Assembly (NCBI GenBank): GCA_029448655.1
Contig: JACCLO010000049.1
Location: forward strand, 22,076-86,075
Length of the DNA stretch: 64,000 nt
Reading direction: 5' to 3'
DNA from: Wolfiporia cocos
Taxonomy: Eukaryota > Basidiomycota > Agaricomycetes > Polyporales > Phaeolaceae
Made by a program: the position numbers and the translations under genes. The stretch's first letter is position 1, and each line of letters opens with the position of its first letter. Below, in pieces: positions 12,061 to 21,954 of this stretch. Below the pieces are notes generated by a model. That model was not told the origin of the DNA and made no database searches. It saw only the letters and a program-made list of their open reading frames with translations.

Positions 12061-12072
12061 AGCTCGACCTTC
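12061..12072 (-). promoter_or_regulatory. Gypsy-1 primer-binding site, self-primer type
   Basis: In element sense the 5' LTR is followed by G and then AAGGTCGAGCT. These 11 nt are exactly complementary to AGCTCGACCTT inside the LTR (12404-12414). The site does not start with TGG, as expected of a tRNA 3'-end PBS. See the self-priming finding. Confidence 0.7.
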
Positions 12073-12785
12073 TGTTACGGGGTCGAATACCCGTTCGTAT
12101 ATTCAGTCCAATATAGATCGTTCTTCTGCACGTAGGCACGTTAGCCGTATGCAAGGCAAATACTCGTTAGATGCCTTCCGGGTCTAGGTGAAGCTTCCTA
12201 GGAGATCGGTTAATATCCAATACCGCAGTTAGAGGATATAATCTGTAGTCAAGGTGTGATCGAATAATAAGAGACTCTCCTAAGTCCAGAGAAGTCAGCT
12301 GTGCACTTCGAGGACTTAGTCGTTTCGGTTGCTCGAGATGGAGAAATACTGAGCGTAGTTTCCTACGTTTGAGAACGAGTATAAGACTTCTTGTTTGTAC
12401 AACAAGGTCGAGCTGAAGAGCTCGACAGTAAGTACATGAGCTTTTATACTACGCTGGGTTTTAGGGGTCAAGTCCATCCCAGATGCCACCGCTACTATCT
12501 ACGCTATAGTATCAAACGTTTGATAAGTATGTAGTGATGTATCCGAAACGATAGATAGGGATGATGGTGGTTGAACACCATCTATAAGCTAATAAACGAT
12601 GAAGGTGAAACGGTGGCAGAGTTGGATCTGCCAAAGGTGAAACGCGCCCTACATGCTAATACAACTGGGGATGCGCCCAGTAGAGTCACGAGTAGCCAGG
12701 GGGTTGGTTGCGCAACAAGTCCCTGTATCGTATTCGCCCGGTGGTGAGTTCTGTCGATATTCGAAAAATCAAAATAACCGTAACA
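12073..12785 (-). repeat. Gypsy-1 5' LTR with TATA box and self-primer hairpin
   Basis: A 713-bp LTR. In element sense TATAAAAG (12448-12441) precedes a perfect hairpin, arms GTCGAGCT/AGCTCGAC with loop CTTC (12426-12407). Its 3' arm continues as AGCTCGACCTT (12414-12404), the presumed 5' end of the RNA, 34 nt from the first T of the TATA box. Confidence 0.85.
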
Positions 12786-12833
12786 CTCCCCAACCTGAGT
12801 TGCCCGAGAAAATAGCCACGGACTGAAGTGGAT

Positions 12834-14582
12834 TAGTGATGTGCCAGGCCCAGCCCAGCTCAAAAGCCCCGGCTTCGGCCCGGCTTGGATGGCCCATGGC
12901 TTTTCAAAACCTCAGGCCAGGCCCTCATTGACAGCTCACGGCTTGGCCCGGCCTAGGTCCCAGCTTGGCCGCGGCCTACCACTGCTAAGATAATCGTCAC
13001 TTTAGCTTCAGAGCTTGAGATTCACCTTTGCCAAACCTTTCCCAGATGAAATAGAACCTTTAATCCTCCGATCTATAGTAGGATTAAGCATGAAATAATC
13101 ATTCACTAGCGCAGCATTCAGTAGCGTGCCTGCCATATGGGGGATCATATAGGCGCCCAAAAGTGAGTGGCAGGCTTCAACGTTGAGGACTTGACTTTTC
13201 TGTAGTTTTAAATAAACAAGATAGGTGCACAATGATTGAGTTGAGCATATAACTGGCCTGTATGGGCTTATATTGTGCCTGCCAGATATTGTAGCCATTA
13301 AGATCCCTAGGCCAGGGCTCAACAGCTTGGCCTGGCCTGGCCTGTATCTCAGGCCGGGCCCTGGGCCGTCTCTGTCACAAGCCAATTTCCAAGCCTAGTA
13401 GAACATCCTAGGTTGACACCCCACTCACGCCTCTTGCACGCTAAAGCACTCCATCCAAGCCCAGCTGGATACGTACGGCAATGCTAGTAGAAGCCCTCCG
13501 ATACACAAGTCACTACGGGCACTAGCAGACCACCAGCAGTCCGAACCTTACACCAGTCCCAGTCCCCGGCAGTCAGTACAATACTGCCTAGTCCATACAA
13601 CCTAGTCATGGGCCACCTCTAGGAACCACCAGCGTGGCTAGCACAGCAGTAACCCCAAGACAATCCAGGTTACCAGCCATCGCACATACACTACACACTA
13701 ACTAGAGGAATGACCTATATTATGCACGTGACCTAAACACTACGCCCAATGTCTCACATCTCTTACACCACAGACACTCGCCATTACTGGCATAGACATT
13801 CCCCATTACAGGCAGGCCCCGACCTGTATAGACTTCTGCCCGTGGGATGGCAGCAATCCCATACAAGCACTAGACCTATGCACCTACAGTCTACGAGTCT
13901 ACGCCCTACGCCTTCCCTTCAGTACCGCAACCTCTGGGAACCCGGGCCGTGAACGATCGACCCTCAGTACCGTAACCTCGGGAACCTAGGCCACCAAAAG
14001 CACCTTCAGACCACATCTTGTCAAACCACGCCATTGGAATGGTGCACCCCCTGCCTGGGATGGCAGCACATGACCTATGAGGAGCACTGGTCGTTATACC
14101 CTGATCGACGAAAACCACCGATCATTACACCCGATCGAAGCACTGATCACCACCGCCATTACTGGTATCACCCGATCGACAAGAACCACTGATCGTAACC
14201 CGATCGATTGGCAACCCCCCTGATCCAATCCCATCACACTACGTTGCTATGGACATCTCGCTACGTACCAGTGCTCCAATGCCATTACCGGCCCCATAGC
14301 TTAGACCAATTGTATACCAGCAAGTAGATGACCCCATAGTCACGCGAGCCCCCACATGTACAAACAGTAGTAATATATAAGCCAGACAGTCTCGAGCATA
14401 AACCTCAGACTTGTCTTGGCCTCTTCTGGCTAGTAGTCCCAAATCAGGAAGGCACCTTTGTGTGAGCCCCCTTCCCCTGGTTGAGTGCTAGTTAGTAGCG
14501 TGTGTCAGTCTCAAGCCGTGCTGTAAAGCCCAGCTTGGCCCGGCCCAGCTCATGGCCCAAAGCTGGGCCTGGCACATCACTA
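12834..14582. mobile_element. hAT-type non-autonomous element, copy A (hosts a solo LTR)
   Basis: Terminal inverted repeats begin TAGTGATGTGCCAGGCCCAG, and the flanking 8-bp duplication is AAGTGGAT (12826-12833, 14583-14590). The 8-bp TSD and the TAGTG-type ends indicate the hAT superfamily. Without the inserted LTR the element is about 609 bp. It has no transposase and is rich in GGCCTGGCC-like runs near both ends. Copies B and C lie at 16722 and 42058. Confidence 0.85.
13373..14507 (+). mobile_element. Solo LTR (1135 bp) in hAT copy A, TSD GTCTC
   Basis: It starts TGTCACAAGCC and ends GTGTGTCA, flanked by GTCTC (13368-13372, 14508-14512). The ATATATAA box near 14371 is followed by an imperfect start-site stem and AGACTTGTCTTGG. 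Removal restores the sequence shared with hAT copies B and C. Confidence 0.9.
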
Positions 14583-14976
14583 AAGTGGATGGGATGAAGG
14601 GTTAAGAAATCAAGAGCTGCTGATGGCAACGTGAGTATACGATTCCAATACAAGTCTTTGTCGATCAATCTGGGGATCCCTAGTCCTTTGACAAAACTCT
14701 CCAAAACCATGAAAGAGAAATTGTCCTGGCCATTCAGGATGACCTGGTTGGAATACAAGGGGCAGAGGAGTTGATAGAAAAACCTCAATATGAACACATG
14801 TTCAGTGATGTAATTGAAGCGGCATGACATGACAGCAGAGGCATGATTGAAGTGATAAATATGAGTGAAGCTGCCCTGGCCATGTCATGGAGGGCATAAG
14901 CATACTGGGTGCCATGAGCAGAGAGGAGGTTGAGAGTGTCACAGACTGCCTCGGGTAAGGCTCTTATAGATATCAC

Positions 14977-15301
14977 ATGACTTGTTATTGTTTGTCTTAG
15001 GTTTGATAAGGTTTAGCTAGAATTCCCTGATACCTTAACAGTCATGCGCCCATACTTACAGTAGTGCCACCCATGTGACTCACCTTAGGTAGTGCACAGG
15101 CCACCTCTTTAGGGTAGACACAGTGTGTCCCCCTGTATGTACATATAGCGCGAGCTGAGGTCTTACAACCTCAGTTCTACTATTCTTGGCAACCAGGTCA
15201 ATCCTCACTACCTCTGCGTGTGCGCCCGCCTGCGTCTTGGCAACACTACTATTCTATACTCGCTAGTCTGTGGTGCAAGACTGCACATACCGCTGTTGTC
15301 A
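14977..15301 (+). repeat. LTR fragment
   Basis: The right part resembles the other LTRs: an ACATATA box near 15140, stem arms CTGAGGT/ACCTCAG around CTTACA, then AGTTCTACTATTCTTGG, ending near CTGTTGTCA (15301). I found neither a clear TG start nor a target duplication, so the left end is truncated or decayed. Confidence 0.45.
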
Positions 15302-16721
15302 GAAAAATATTTTCTCTCGGGTTCTCCGGGCAGGTCTGGATGTGCCGAGATAGGCGAGGTGTTCGAGGGGTTGATGTCGAGTAGTTTTACCGGTTGAACG
15401 TAGCCTGTAGCGATTTAGAACTGCGGCGGTGCGTCGAATAAAGTGGAAATAATAGACATTGACTCGAAAATGTTTGTGACCGATTTCCTAAGTCCTAAGC
15501 GTACGCCTCGAGCGCAGCCCTTCGTCTGACTTCGTCTGGGTGGAATTCGATGATTTGCTCGTATCTACACATCGCCTAAATACATGGAGAGCCACGAAAT
15601 TTTCTACAACATTTTAAGTGTCCTAAAATTTCGAGTGTGCACCCTACAAGCTAGACAATCCAGAGACGAACCCTGAGATGGTGAAGACTGTCCTGAAACA
15701 CAAGCAAATTATTTTATGAGACCGATCACCTGTAGATCTAGGGTGGTGCACCGAGGTTGGAGAGAAAAGACATGGAAAAAGCTATAGGAAGGCAGTTGGG
15801 GTTGGGCCAGACCTGGCTAGGCTAGAGAGCCTAGGGAAGCGTCAGATGGCACCTGTTTTGACTGGATGAGCAGCCAGATAGTGCCCGCAGGGCTTTTGCG
15901 ACATTTCAGATTGTGCATGAGCCAGCGAAGGTTCACTGTACGAGTATGATCGAGGCCGATCATGATCGGTCAAGCTGTGGCTGAACTACCTCAGATGGGC
16001 ATTCTGCCTACCAGCTGGCTTTCTGTGGTGTGTTCTGTGTCGTTTTGGTGTGTGTTTGATCGTGCCCTGGTATTCTTACATGTGTCTAAAGTCTATGGCA
16101 CATTTATATTGCAGCCGCAGCCACGCGCGAGCTGGAACGGCCAAAGACAATCGAGGCAGGGCACCGGCCGTGCGGGCCGTCTGGTCCCTTGGGGACACCT
16201 GTTCCTGGCCGTGCATGGCATCCCGTGCATGGTCCAGGAGCGCCATCCCTTCAGATATGAAGCTTATTGAGGAGGAGCTGGACTATAGGTATCAAGTTGC
16301 TGAGGATGAAGTGGACGAGCAGTGTGAAGATGAAGAGGGAAACAGGGCAGAAAATTATAAAGACAAGGATGGGGATTTGGGTCTGGATGAGGACAGAGTT
16401 GACAATCTGGATGACCTGCTCAGCAAGAATGGCTTTGCACCACTTTGAGCAATATACACAGCTTCTCAGATGTGCTCAGATTTTTGTAGTTTGAGCATTC
16501 TCAACATCATGTATACCACTTATTTTGTACATTGTGATTCTACATGATGGTTCTGAGGCCTCTAGGTGTGCACCACATTGTGTGGCATATGCCACAGGCT
16601 ATAGTATATCCACATAGGTAAGCTGCAACAGCACTTTGCAATTCATATGCCAGCCTGACTACCAAACAACAATTCTATACCAGTCTGATGATTAGTTTCC
16701 CAGTCACACATTGAATTTGAC
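15302..16721. other. No gene recognised; one acidic reading frame
   Basis: The only protein-like frame is about 16258-16448 (+), an acidic run starting MKLIEEELDYRYQVAEDEVD and ending SKNGFAPL. It has no recognised domain and could be the tail of a decayed gene. The rest shows no motif I can name. Confidence 0.3.
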
Positions 16722-17348
16722 TAGTGATGTGCAGGCCCAGCCCAGCCCAAAAGCCCTGGCTTTGATGGCCCACCGCTTTTCAAAACCTCAGGCCGGGCCC
16801 TCACTGACAGCTCACAGCTTGGCCCAGCCTGGGCCAGGGCCAAGCTGGGGCCTACCACTGCTAGGATAGTCATCACTATAGCCTTGAAAGTTTGAAATAC
16901 ACCATTTTCAATTGTTCCTTGATGAAAAGGAACATTGAGGCCTACAAATTATAGTGGTATTAAGTGTCAAAATAACCTTCCACCAGCATGGCATTCAGTA
17001 GTGCACCTGCCATATGGGGTATTGTATAGGTGCCCAATGGTGAGTGGCAGGCTTCAACATTAAGGACATGACTTATTGGCTTTTTATGTAGTCTGAAATG
17101 AACAGCATATAATACTATAGTTTAGTTAAGCATACTACTATCCTGTACAATCTTATATTGTAGTTGCCAGACATTGTAGCCATTAAGGTCACCAGGCTGG
17201 GGCTCAACAGCTCAGCCTGGCTCAGCCTGAGATACAAGCTGGGCCCTGGGCCATCTCAAGCCATGTTGTAAAGCCTAGCTCACCCCAGCCCAAGTAGGGC
17301 TTGGCCCAGCTTGGCTCTGGCCTCAAGCCAGGCCTGGCACATCACCTA
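16722..17348. mobile_element. hAT-type non-autonomous element, copy B
   Basis: Ends are TAGTGATGTGC...GCACATCACCTA. The flanks AATTTGAC and AGTTTGAC agree at 7 of 8 positions. At about 627 bp it matches copies A and C throughout, including the central tract around CATATGGGGTATTGTATAGG. It is intact and uninterrupted but more diverged. Confidence 0.75.
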
Positions 17349-17605
17349 GTTTGACTGACATTGATAAGATACCTTCAGAGTGGCGATTGAATGCTACTCT
17401 GCTGTTGATATTATCAGCACTTATCTACAGAGATCAGATCCTTCCTTGATTGGCAAGTACCTCCAGCACTGCTCCAGCACTGGTAAGTCATCTCTGTCAG
17501 GAATTAGAACCAGTTGTAATCACTTCAAATCAGTTCACACCTCATACAGTTCAATCCAAAGACAAACCAGTTCTACCCAAATCCTATAACCACCCCACAT
17601 TAATG
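17349..17605. other. No gene recognised
   Basis: This short spacer lies between hAT copy B and the next LTR. Its frames lack motifs. Confidence 0.3.
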
Positions 17606-18224
17606 TGTCACAAGAAATTGTGGCGTCATTTTCCCCATTTTTCCATGTTTTTATGCCAAAATGCTGGTTTTTAGCCGCTCGTAGGACAGCACGTGCATAG
17701 GTAGATAAATGCTTTATCTTATCTAGCTACATCACGGTCTTTCGTCATCACTAGGTAACAACGTCACCTTGTATTGTAGCACATGACTTGACTGCACACA
17801 GACCACACCTTTAGGGCAAGGCAGTTAGGTAGTTAGGGAGTTGCTGCATGTATATATACTTGGTGACGTCTGAGGTACTCCTCAGACTTAGTATCTCAGC
17901 CTAGGGGGTGTGTCCCCTGGCAACCTCTCAAAACCCTCTGCTGCCTGGCTTGAGTGTAACAGCGAACTGCATTAGCAACAAGCCCGCTGCTCTCTCCTTG
18001 AGGGTGGGGGCCTCTTTCAATATTATTCTTGCTTCACTCTCTGCTCGCTAGTCTGGGGGCATTGTGGTACACTCATGGGTTGTGACCTCAGGCATTCGGT
18101 GAGGCATCTCAATAGATGCAGCCTCCTGTTCTCCCCTTACGAGGATGGGGGCCCTGTAGGGCGGATATATAGGATATATAGGGGTTCCCCCGCTTAGGCA
18201 GGTAGCATGGTGGTTACCGTGTCA
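17606..18224 (+). mobile_element. LTR (619 bp), homologous to the solo LTR at 35777
   Basis: It starts TGTCACAAG and ends CCGTGTCA. It carries a TATATATA box, stem arms GTCTGAGG/CCTCAGAC with loop TACT, and shares almost its whole length with 35777-36379. The flanks TAATG and TATCA do not match, so it is a recombinant, rearranged or truncated copy rather than a simple solo LTR. Confidence 0.7.
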
Positions 18225-18329
18225 TATCACAACATCTCAGAAGCCCAAGAAACTGTTCTAATACTCCCAACAAAACAAAGCTACCACAAGGCAATATCTA
18301 AACATAAGGTTTATCAAATTCCTGATCTA

Positions 18330-18707
18330 TGTCACAGATCTGGGACATTCTACGAATTTTTCTATATTTTTACCTATTTTTCTGGCATTTCTACGAGCTT
18401 ATTTACACTTACACTTGTAACCGCCCATAGACACGTCCATGTACACAAACAACACATACATAACATGCATGTCCAAACTAGTTACTCAGCGGACTAGTTC
18501 TCCGAAGTCACACCCCTTAGTAATATCCCAATACCAGGCTATGTCACTAGGGATGACATGGAATACCGTGTGTATCATGCAATGGGGAATACCCCCCTAA
18601 TATAACCCTATACTCCTGATGAGGAGGAGCAGGCTATGTCCTGCCTATAAGATGCAGGTCACCATGCATGTCATAAGTCTCAGTGGTCGAGTATGACACG
18701 GATAACT
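18330..18707 (+). repeat. 5' part of an LTR (family of 1283-1981), truncated
   Basis: The start TGTCACAGATCTGGGACATTC and the following TTTTTACCTATTTTTCTGG match the inverted 1283-1981 LTR. The homology fades before a TATA box, and the TRIM begins at 18708. The missing right half and the absent target duplication suggest a deletion at the TRIM boundary. Confidence 0.6.
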
Positions 18708-18978
18708 TATCACAAGACGCGCTGCGGACCCAATGCAACGTGCTTATGAGTGGCATAATAGCCACTCCCCCAAAAGGGCTACGATAACAGCTCATGCTGC
18801 TATCGAGGGTCCAGCTATATCTGCAGTTCATATTCCCACGCTCGGCGCCTATTAGACACTCTATGGTGTAGGCCATGTATGCCGGCGCCACGTACGGGTA
18901 ATGTACCCTAGTTATTGCTCCGTAACGTCTATGATATTATGCTTTCGCATTATCTGTGACATTACCCCACTTCAAGGA

Positions 18979-18996
18979 TTAACCGTCTCTGGTTAA
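18979..18996 (-). promoter_or_regulatory. Hairpin upstream of the TRIM polypurine tract
   Basis: Arms TTAACC/GGTTAA enclose loop AGAGAC in element sense. It ends 17 nt before the 3' LTR and is the structural equivalent of the hairpins at 5058, 23065 and 31402. Confidence 0.55.
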
Positions 18997-19359
18997 GGAG
19001 ATAACTTAGGCTGCATCAAGCCGCCCCCGGTACTAAGTATCACTTCTACTATGCTTTGTCATTGTGCCTGGTGAAGGGTACCCCAATCCCTTATACCATT
19101 TGGCTTATGACGTGTGTGCCAACCTCTTGAAGGCCCGACTTACACCCTGGATTTTGGGTGCGGGTTAAGGCTATTTAATAGTAGTTTTTACCACGCAAGC
19201 TTTGACCAATCTTATCCCCTGATACCTTACGGTTATAGAGGGGCCCCATGATACAGGGGGTCACGTGGTGGGTACTTTTCCCTCAGCCGCCAGTGGTTCG
19301 GAAGCGCCCCAGGCAGTGGAAATATTTGCCACCACCCAGGTTCGAACCGGCGACCGGGT

Positions 19360-19369
19360 GAGCTGTTAT
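19360..19369 (-). promoter_or_regulatory. TRIM primer-binding site, self-primer type
   Basis: Ten bases (ATAACAGCTC in element sense), two bases inside the 5' LTR edge, are complementary to GAGCTGTTAT within the LTR (19448-19457). The LTR copy is one arm of a GATAACAGC/GCTGTTATC-type hairpin seen in related LTRs at 33879 and 42294. Confidence 0.5.
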
Positions 19370-19625
19370 TATATCACAAGACGCGCTGCGGACCCAATGC
19401 AACGTGCTTATGAGTGGCATAATAGCCACTCCCCCAAAAGGGCTACGATAACAGCTCATGCTGCTATCGAGGGTCCAGCTATATCTGCAGTTCATATTCC
19501 CACGCTCGGCGCCTATTAGACACTCTATGGTGTAGGCCATGTATGCCGGCGCCACGTACGGGTAATGTACCCTAGTTATTGCTCCGTAACGTCTATGATA
19601 TTATGCTTTCGCATTATCTGTGACA

Positions 19626-20017
19626 CATGCAAGAGCTGCGGCCGGAAGGACTGCACAAACATGGAGGGGTGATGCAATTGGAGGGTGCCAGCATCCAAGG
19701 TGGACAATAAGGGGGCTCAGAAATCTACTAGCGGCAACCCCCCCACACCTCATGGCAAAGGTCACATGGTCCAGGTCACCACAACAGAGATGTGGATCCC
19801 AGATGACAGTGACAACTCCATGGGCAACTCCACCGCCCATTCATCCGTGCGCATCACGGAGGTAGAGGAACCACTGGCCAGTACACCGGCTCCATCAACA
19901 GCCCCAATTGGTCAGCCACCGAATTGGGGCACTACCATTATCCCATGGCATTCAGTTGCCCAGAAAACTCCTGACCATCCAGCTAGCGAGTCGAATTTTC
20001 GCCTTCAGCACATGTGA
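19626..20017 (+). pseudogene. Gypsy-2 gag-like remnant
   Basis: The frame starts with CKSCGRKDC, a cysteine cluster, and continues as a Ser/Thr/Pro-rich stretch ending at TGA 20015. It abuts the TRIM end at 19625 and precedes the protease. The cysteine spacing is not a classic CCHC knuckle. I assign it to Gypsy-2 by position only. Confidence 0.4.
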
Positions 20018-21954
20018 ATCCTTGCCTATGTGTGCTGTGTACTAGTATAGTTGCCTGTACTGCTGACCTGCTTGTAAAAAATTGTGAAAATTTATATCAC
20101 TATTACAAGAATCATGCATGTGATAAGTCCCGATCTTTCCAGATCTGGGTTGACTTGTGGGTCTATGGTCAGAAAGTGCAAGGCTTGGCTTTAATCGATA
20201 GTGGAGCAACGTTATCAGTCATCAACTCAGACTTTGTTGACAAACATCGTCTAGTCACCCACGATAAGAAAGACCCTTTTTGGATTCATAATGCAGATGG
20301 ATCATACAACAAAAATGGTCTCATCAATAAGTCAGTTAAAGGATTCATGCAACATGGCGAGCACAAGGAAAAGGTATTCCTTACCATCATGAAAATCCAC
20401 AACCACGACCTTATCCTAGGATATGACTGGTTAATTAAACATAACCCCACTATGGACTGGAACTCTGGCAGTCTGGTATATCGATGTGGGTCTGCATGCC
20501 CAGAAGCCTCAGAATCGTCCCCTGATTCGGAAGAAGTTGCACCCGATGACGAAGAGGACAATAATAACATCAGCAACATTTGGGATTCTGCGCTAGACAC
20601 GATTGGAGATGGAAACCCTGATGATCCATTTATCAAGTGGATCGGTACCCTGTCCAATGAGGAATTGGGACTCCTCATGGGAATGGTAGGAGAAATCCAC
20701 CAGAACAGACCAGAAGCTGCAACCGAAAAATGGAAGCAGCTTGTGCCTAAGGAATATTGGGAATTCGGCCCAATGGTATTTTCGCAAAAAGCATCCGAAA
20801 GGATGCCAACACGTAAGCCATATGATCATGCCATCAATTTAATCGAAGGCACTCCATTGCCAACACTGGCCAAACCATATTCCCTCTTGCCAAAGGAAGA
20901 AAATTCCCTCCGTGACTGGATCGCTGAAGAAAAGCGAAAAGGCTACATCTGAGATTCAAGCTCCCCTATGGCCAGCCCAGTATTTTTCGTTGCCAAGAAA
21001 GATGGAACCTTGTGCATGGTAATCAATTACAGGAAGCTGAACGAAATAACTGTGGATAACAAGTACCCTATACCCCAGATATCGGACCTTATCAACCAAC
21101 TCTCAGGTGCATCGATCTTTACTAAGATCGACCTGAGATGGGGTTACAACAACGTCCGTATCAAGGAAGGTGATGAATGGAAAACAGCATTCATTACTAA
21201 ACAGGGGTTGTACGAAGCCATGGTTATGTATTTCGGTTTCAAGAACGTGCCAGGGACTTTCCAAGCAATGATGAACGACGTCCTAAAGGATTTCATTGCC
21301 ACCGGAAAAGTCATAGTCTATCTGGACGACATACTGATCTTTGGCAACGACTTAGCGGAACACCGCAAAATCACCAAGGCAGTCCTGAAAAGGCTGCGGG
21401 ACAATGATCTATATGCCAAACCCGAGAAATGCTTCTTTGAAAAAAGTAGCATCGACTATTTGGGTATGATAATTTCTAAGGGCAGAGTCGAAATGGACCC
21501 CTCGAAACTATCAGGAGTATTAGATTGGCTGACCCCAACCAAGGTGAAGGAAGTTCAAGCCTTTTTAGGCTTTGCGAACTTCTATCGGCGGTTTATTCAG
21601 GACTTCTTGAAAATTGTGAAACCCCTGACAACACTCATGAAGAAGTCGGAGAAATGGCATTGGGATGAAGCACAGGAAGAAGCTTTCCAAAAGCTCAAGG
21701 CGGCCTTTACAACTGCCCCCATCTTACATATTCCGGACAAAATTCAGAAATTCCGTATAGAAGCCAACACATCAGACTTTGCGACTGGAGCAGTCCTAAC
21801 GCAATGGTCACCAGATAGTTGGAAATGGAATCCTTGCGCCTTCTATTCCACAGGCATGACTGCCCCGGAACGGAACTACAAAATTTATGACAAAGAGATG
21901 CTAGCCATAATTCGAGCATTAGAAGAATGGCAACATTATCTTGAAGGTCACCCG

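Larger units (their letters stand above)
4334..12785 (-). mobile_element. Gypsy-1: full-length Ty3/gypsy chromovirus-type element with dUTPase
   Basis: Terminal LTRs lie at 4334-5040 and 12073-12785. Each begins TGTTACGG and ends CCGTAACA, and the element is flanked by CTCCC (4329-4333, 12786-12790). Read on the minus strand the order is 5' LTR, self-primer-type PBS, gag with zinc knuckle, protease, dUTPase, reverse transcriptase, RNase H, integrase, chromodomain, a 3' extension with zinc knuckles, hairpin, polypurine tract, 3' LTR. The coding potential is nearly complete. It is damaged by one gag frame change, one chromodomain frame change and three in-frame TGA codons. The LTRs are alike along most of their length, so insertion is fairly recent. 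Confidence 0.93.
4062..14976 (-). pseudogene. Host gene broken by Gypsy-1 and a hAT-type element
   Basis: Three minus-strand segments form one frame once the two insertions and one copy of each target duplication are set aside: about 14976-14583, then 12825-12786, then 4328-4062 (stop TAG). The hAT insertion (TSD AAGTGGAT) and Gypsy-1 (TSD CTCCC) both land inside codons, yet the frame runs through both junctions, from ...LHPIHFSPWLFSRATQVG to GLLIYWCLLPENW. The N-terminal part looks helical and hydrophobic; the C-terminal part is polar and ends in IIIKEQYC. One frame change near 14880 could be an intron or an indel. I do not recognise the family. The uninterrupted frame suggests the gene was intact when Gypsy-1 arrived. 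Confidence 0.55.
18708..19625 (-). mobile_element. TRIM-like element with two identical 254-bp LTRs
   Basis: Repeats 18708-18961 and 19372-19625 appear identical by eye. In element sense (minus) each starts TGTCACAGATAATGCG and ends CTTGTGATA. The interior is only 410 bp and non-coding. It has a self-primer-type PBS (19360-19369), a T-arm-like GGTTCGAACC near 19340-19349, a hairpin (18979-18996) and a GAAGTGGGG polypurine tract at the 3' LTR. Identical LTRs imply a recent event, yet the flanks TAACT and CATGC differ. Recombination between two copies or a flank deletion is likely. Confidence 0.75.

Noticed and set aside
15962..16448. Overlapping ORFs as a real gene
   Set aside because: Only the acidic tail (16258-16448) looks protein-like; the upstream frames lack motifs, so no gene call was made.
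19336..19352. A functional tRNA gene at GGTTCGAACC
   Set aside because: No A box, acceptor stem or anticodon arm could be drawn around it.
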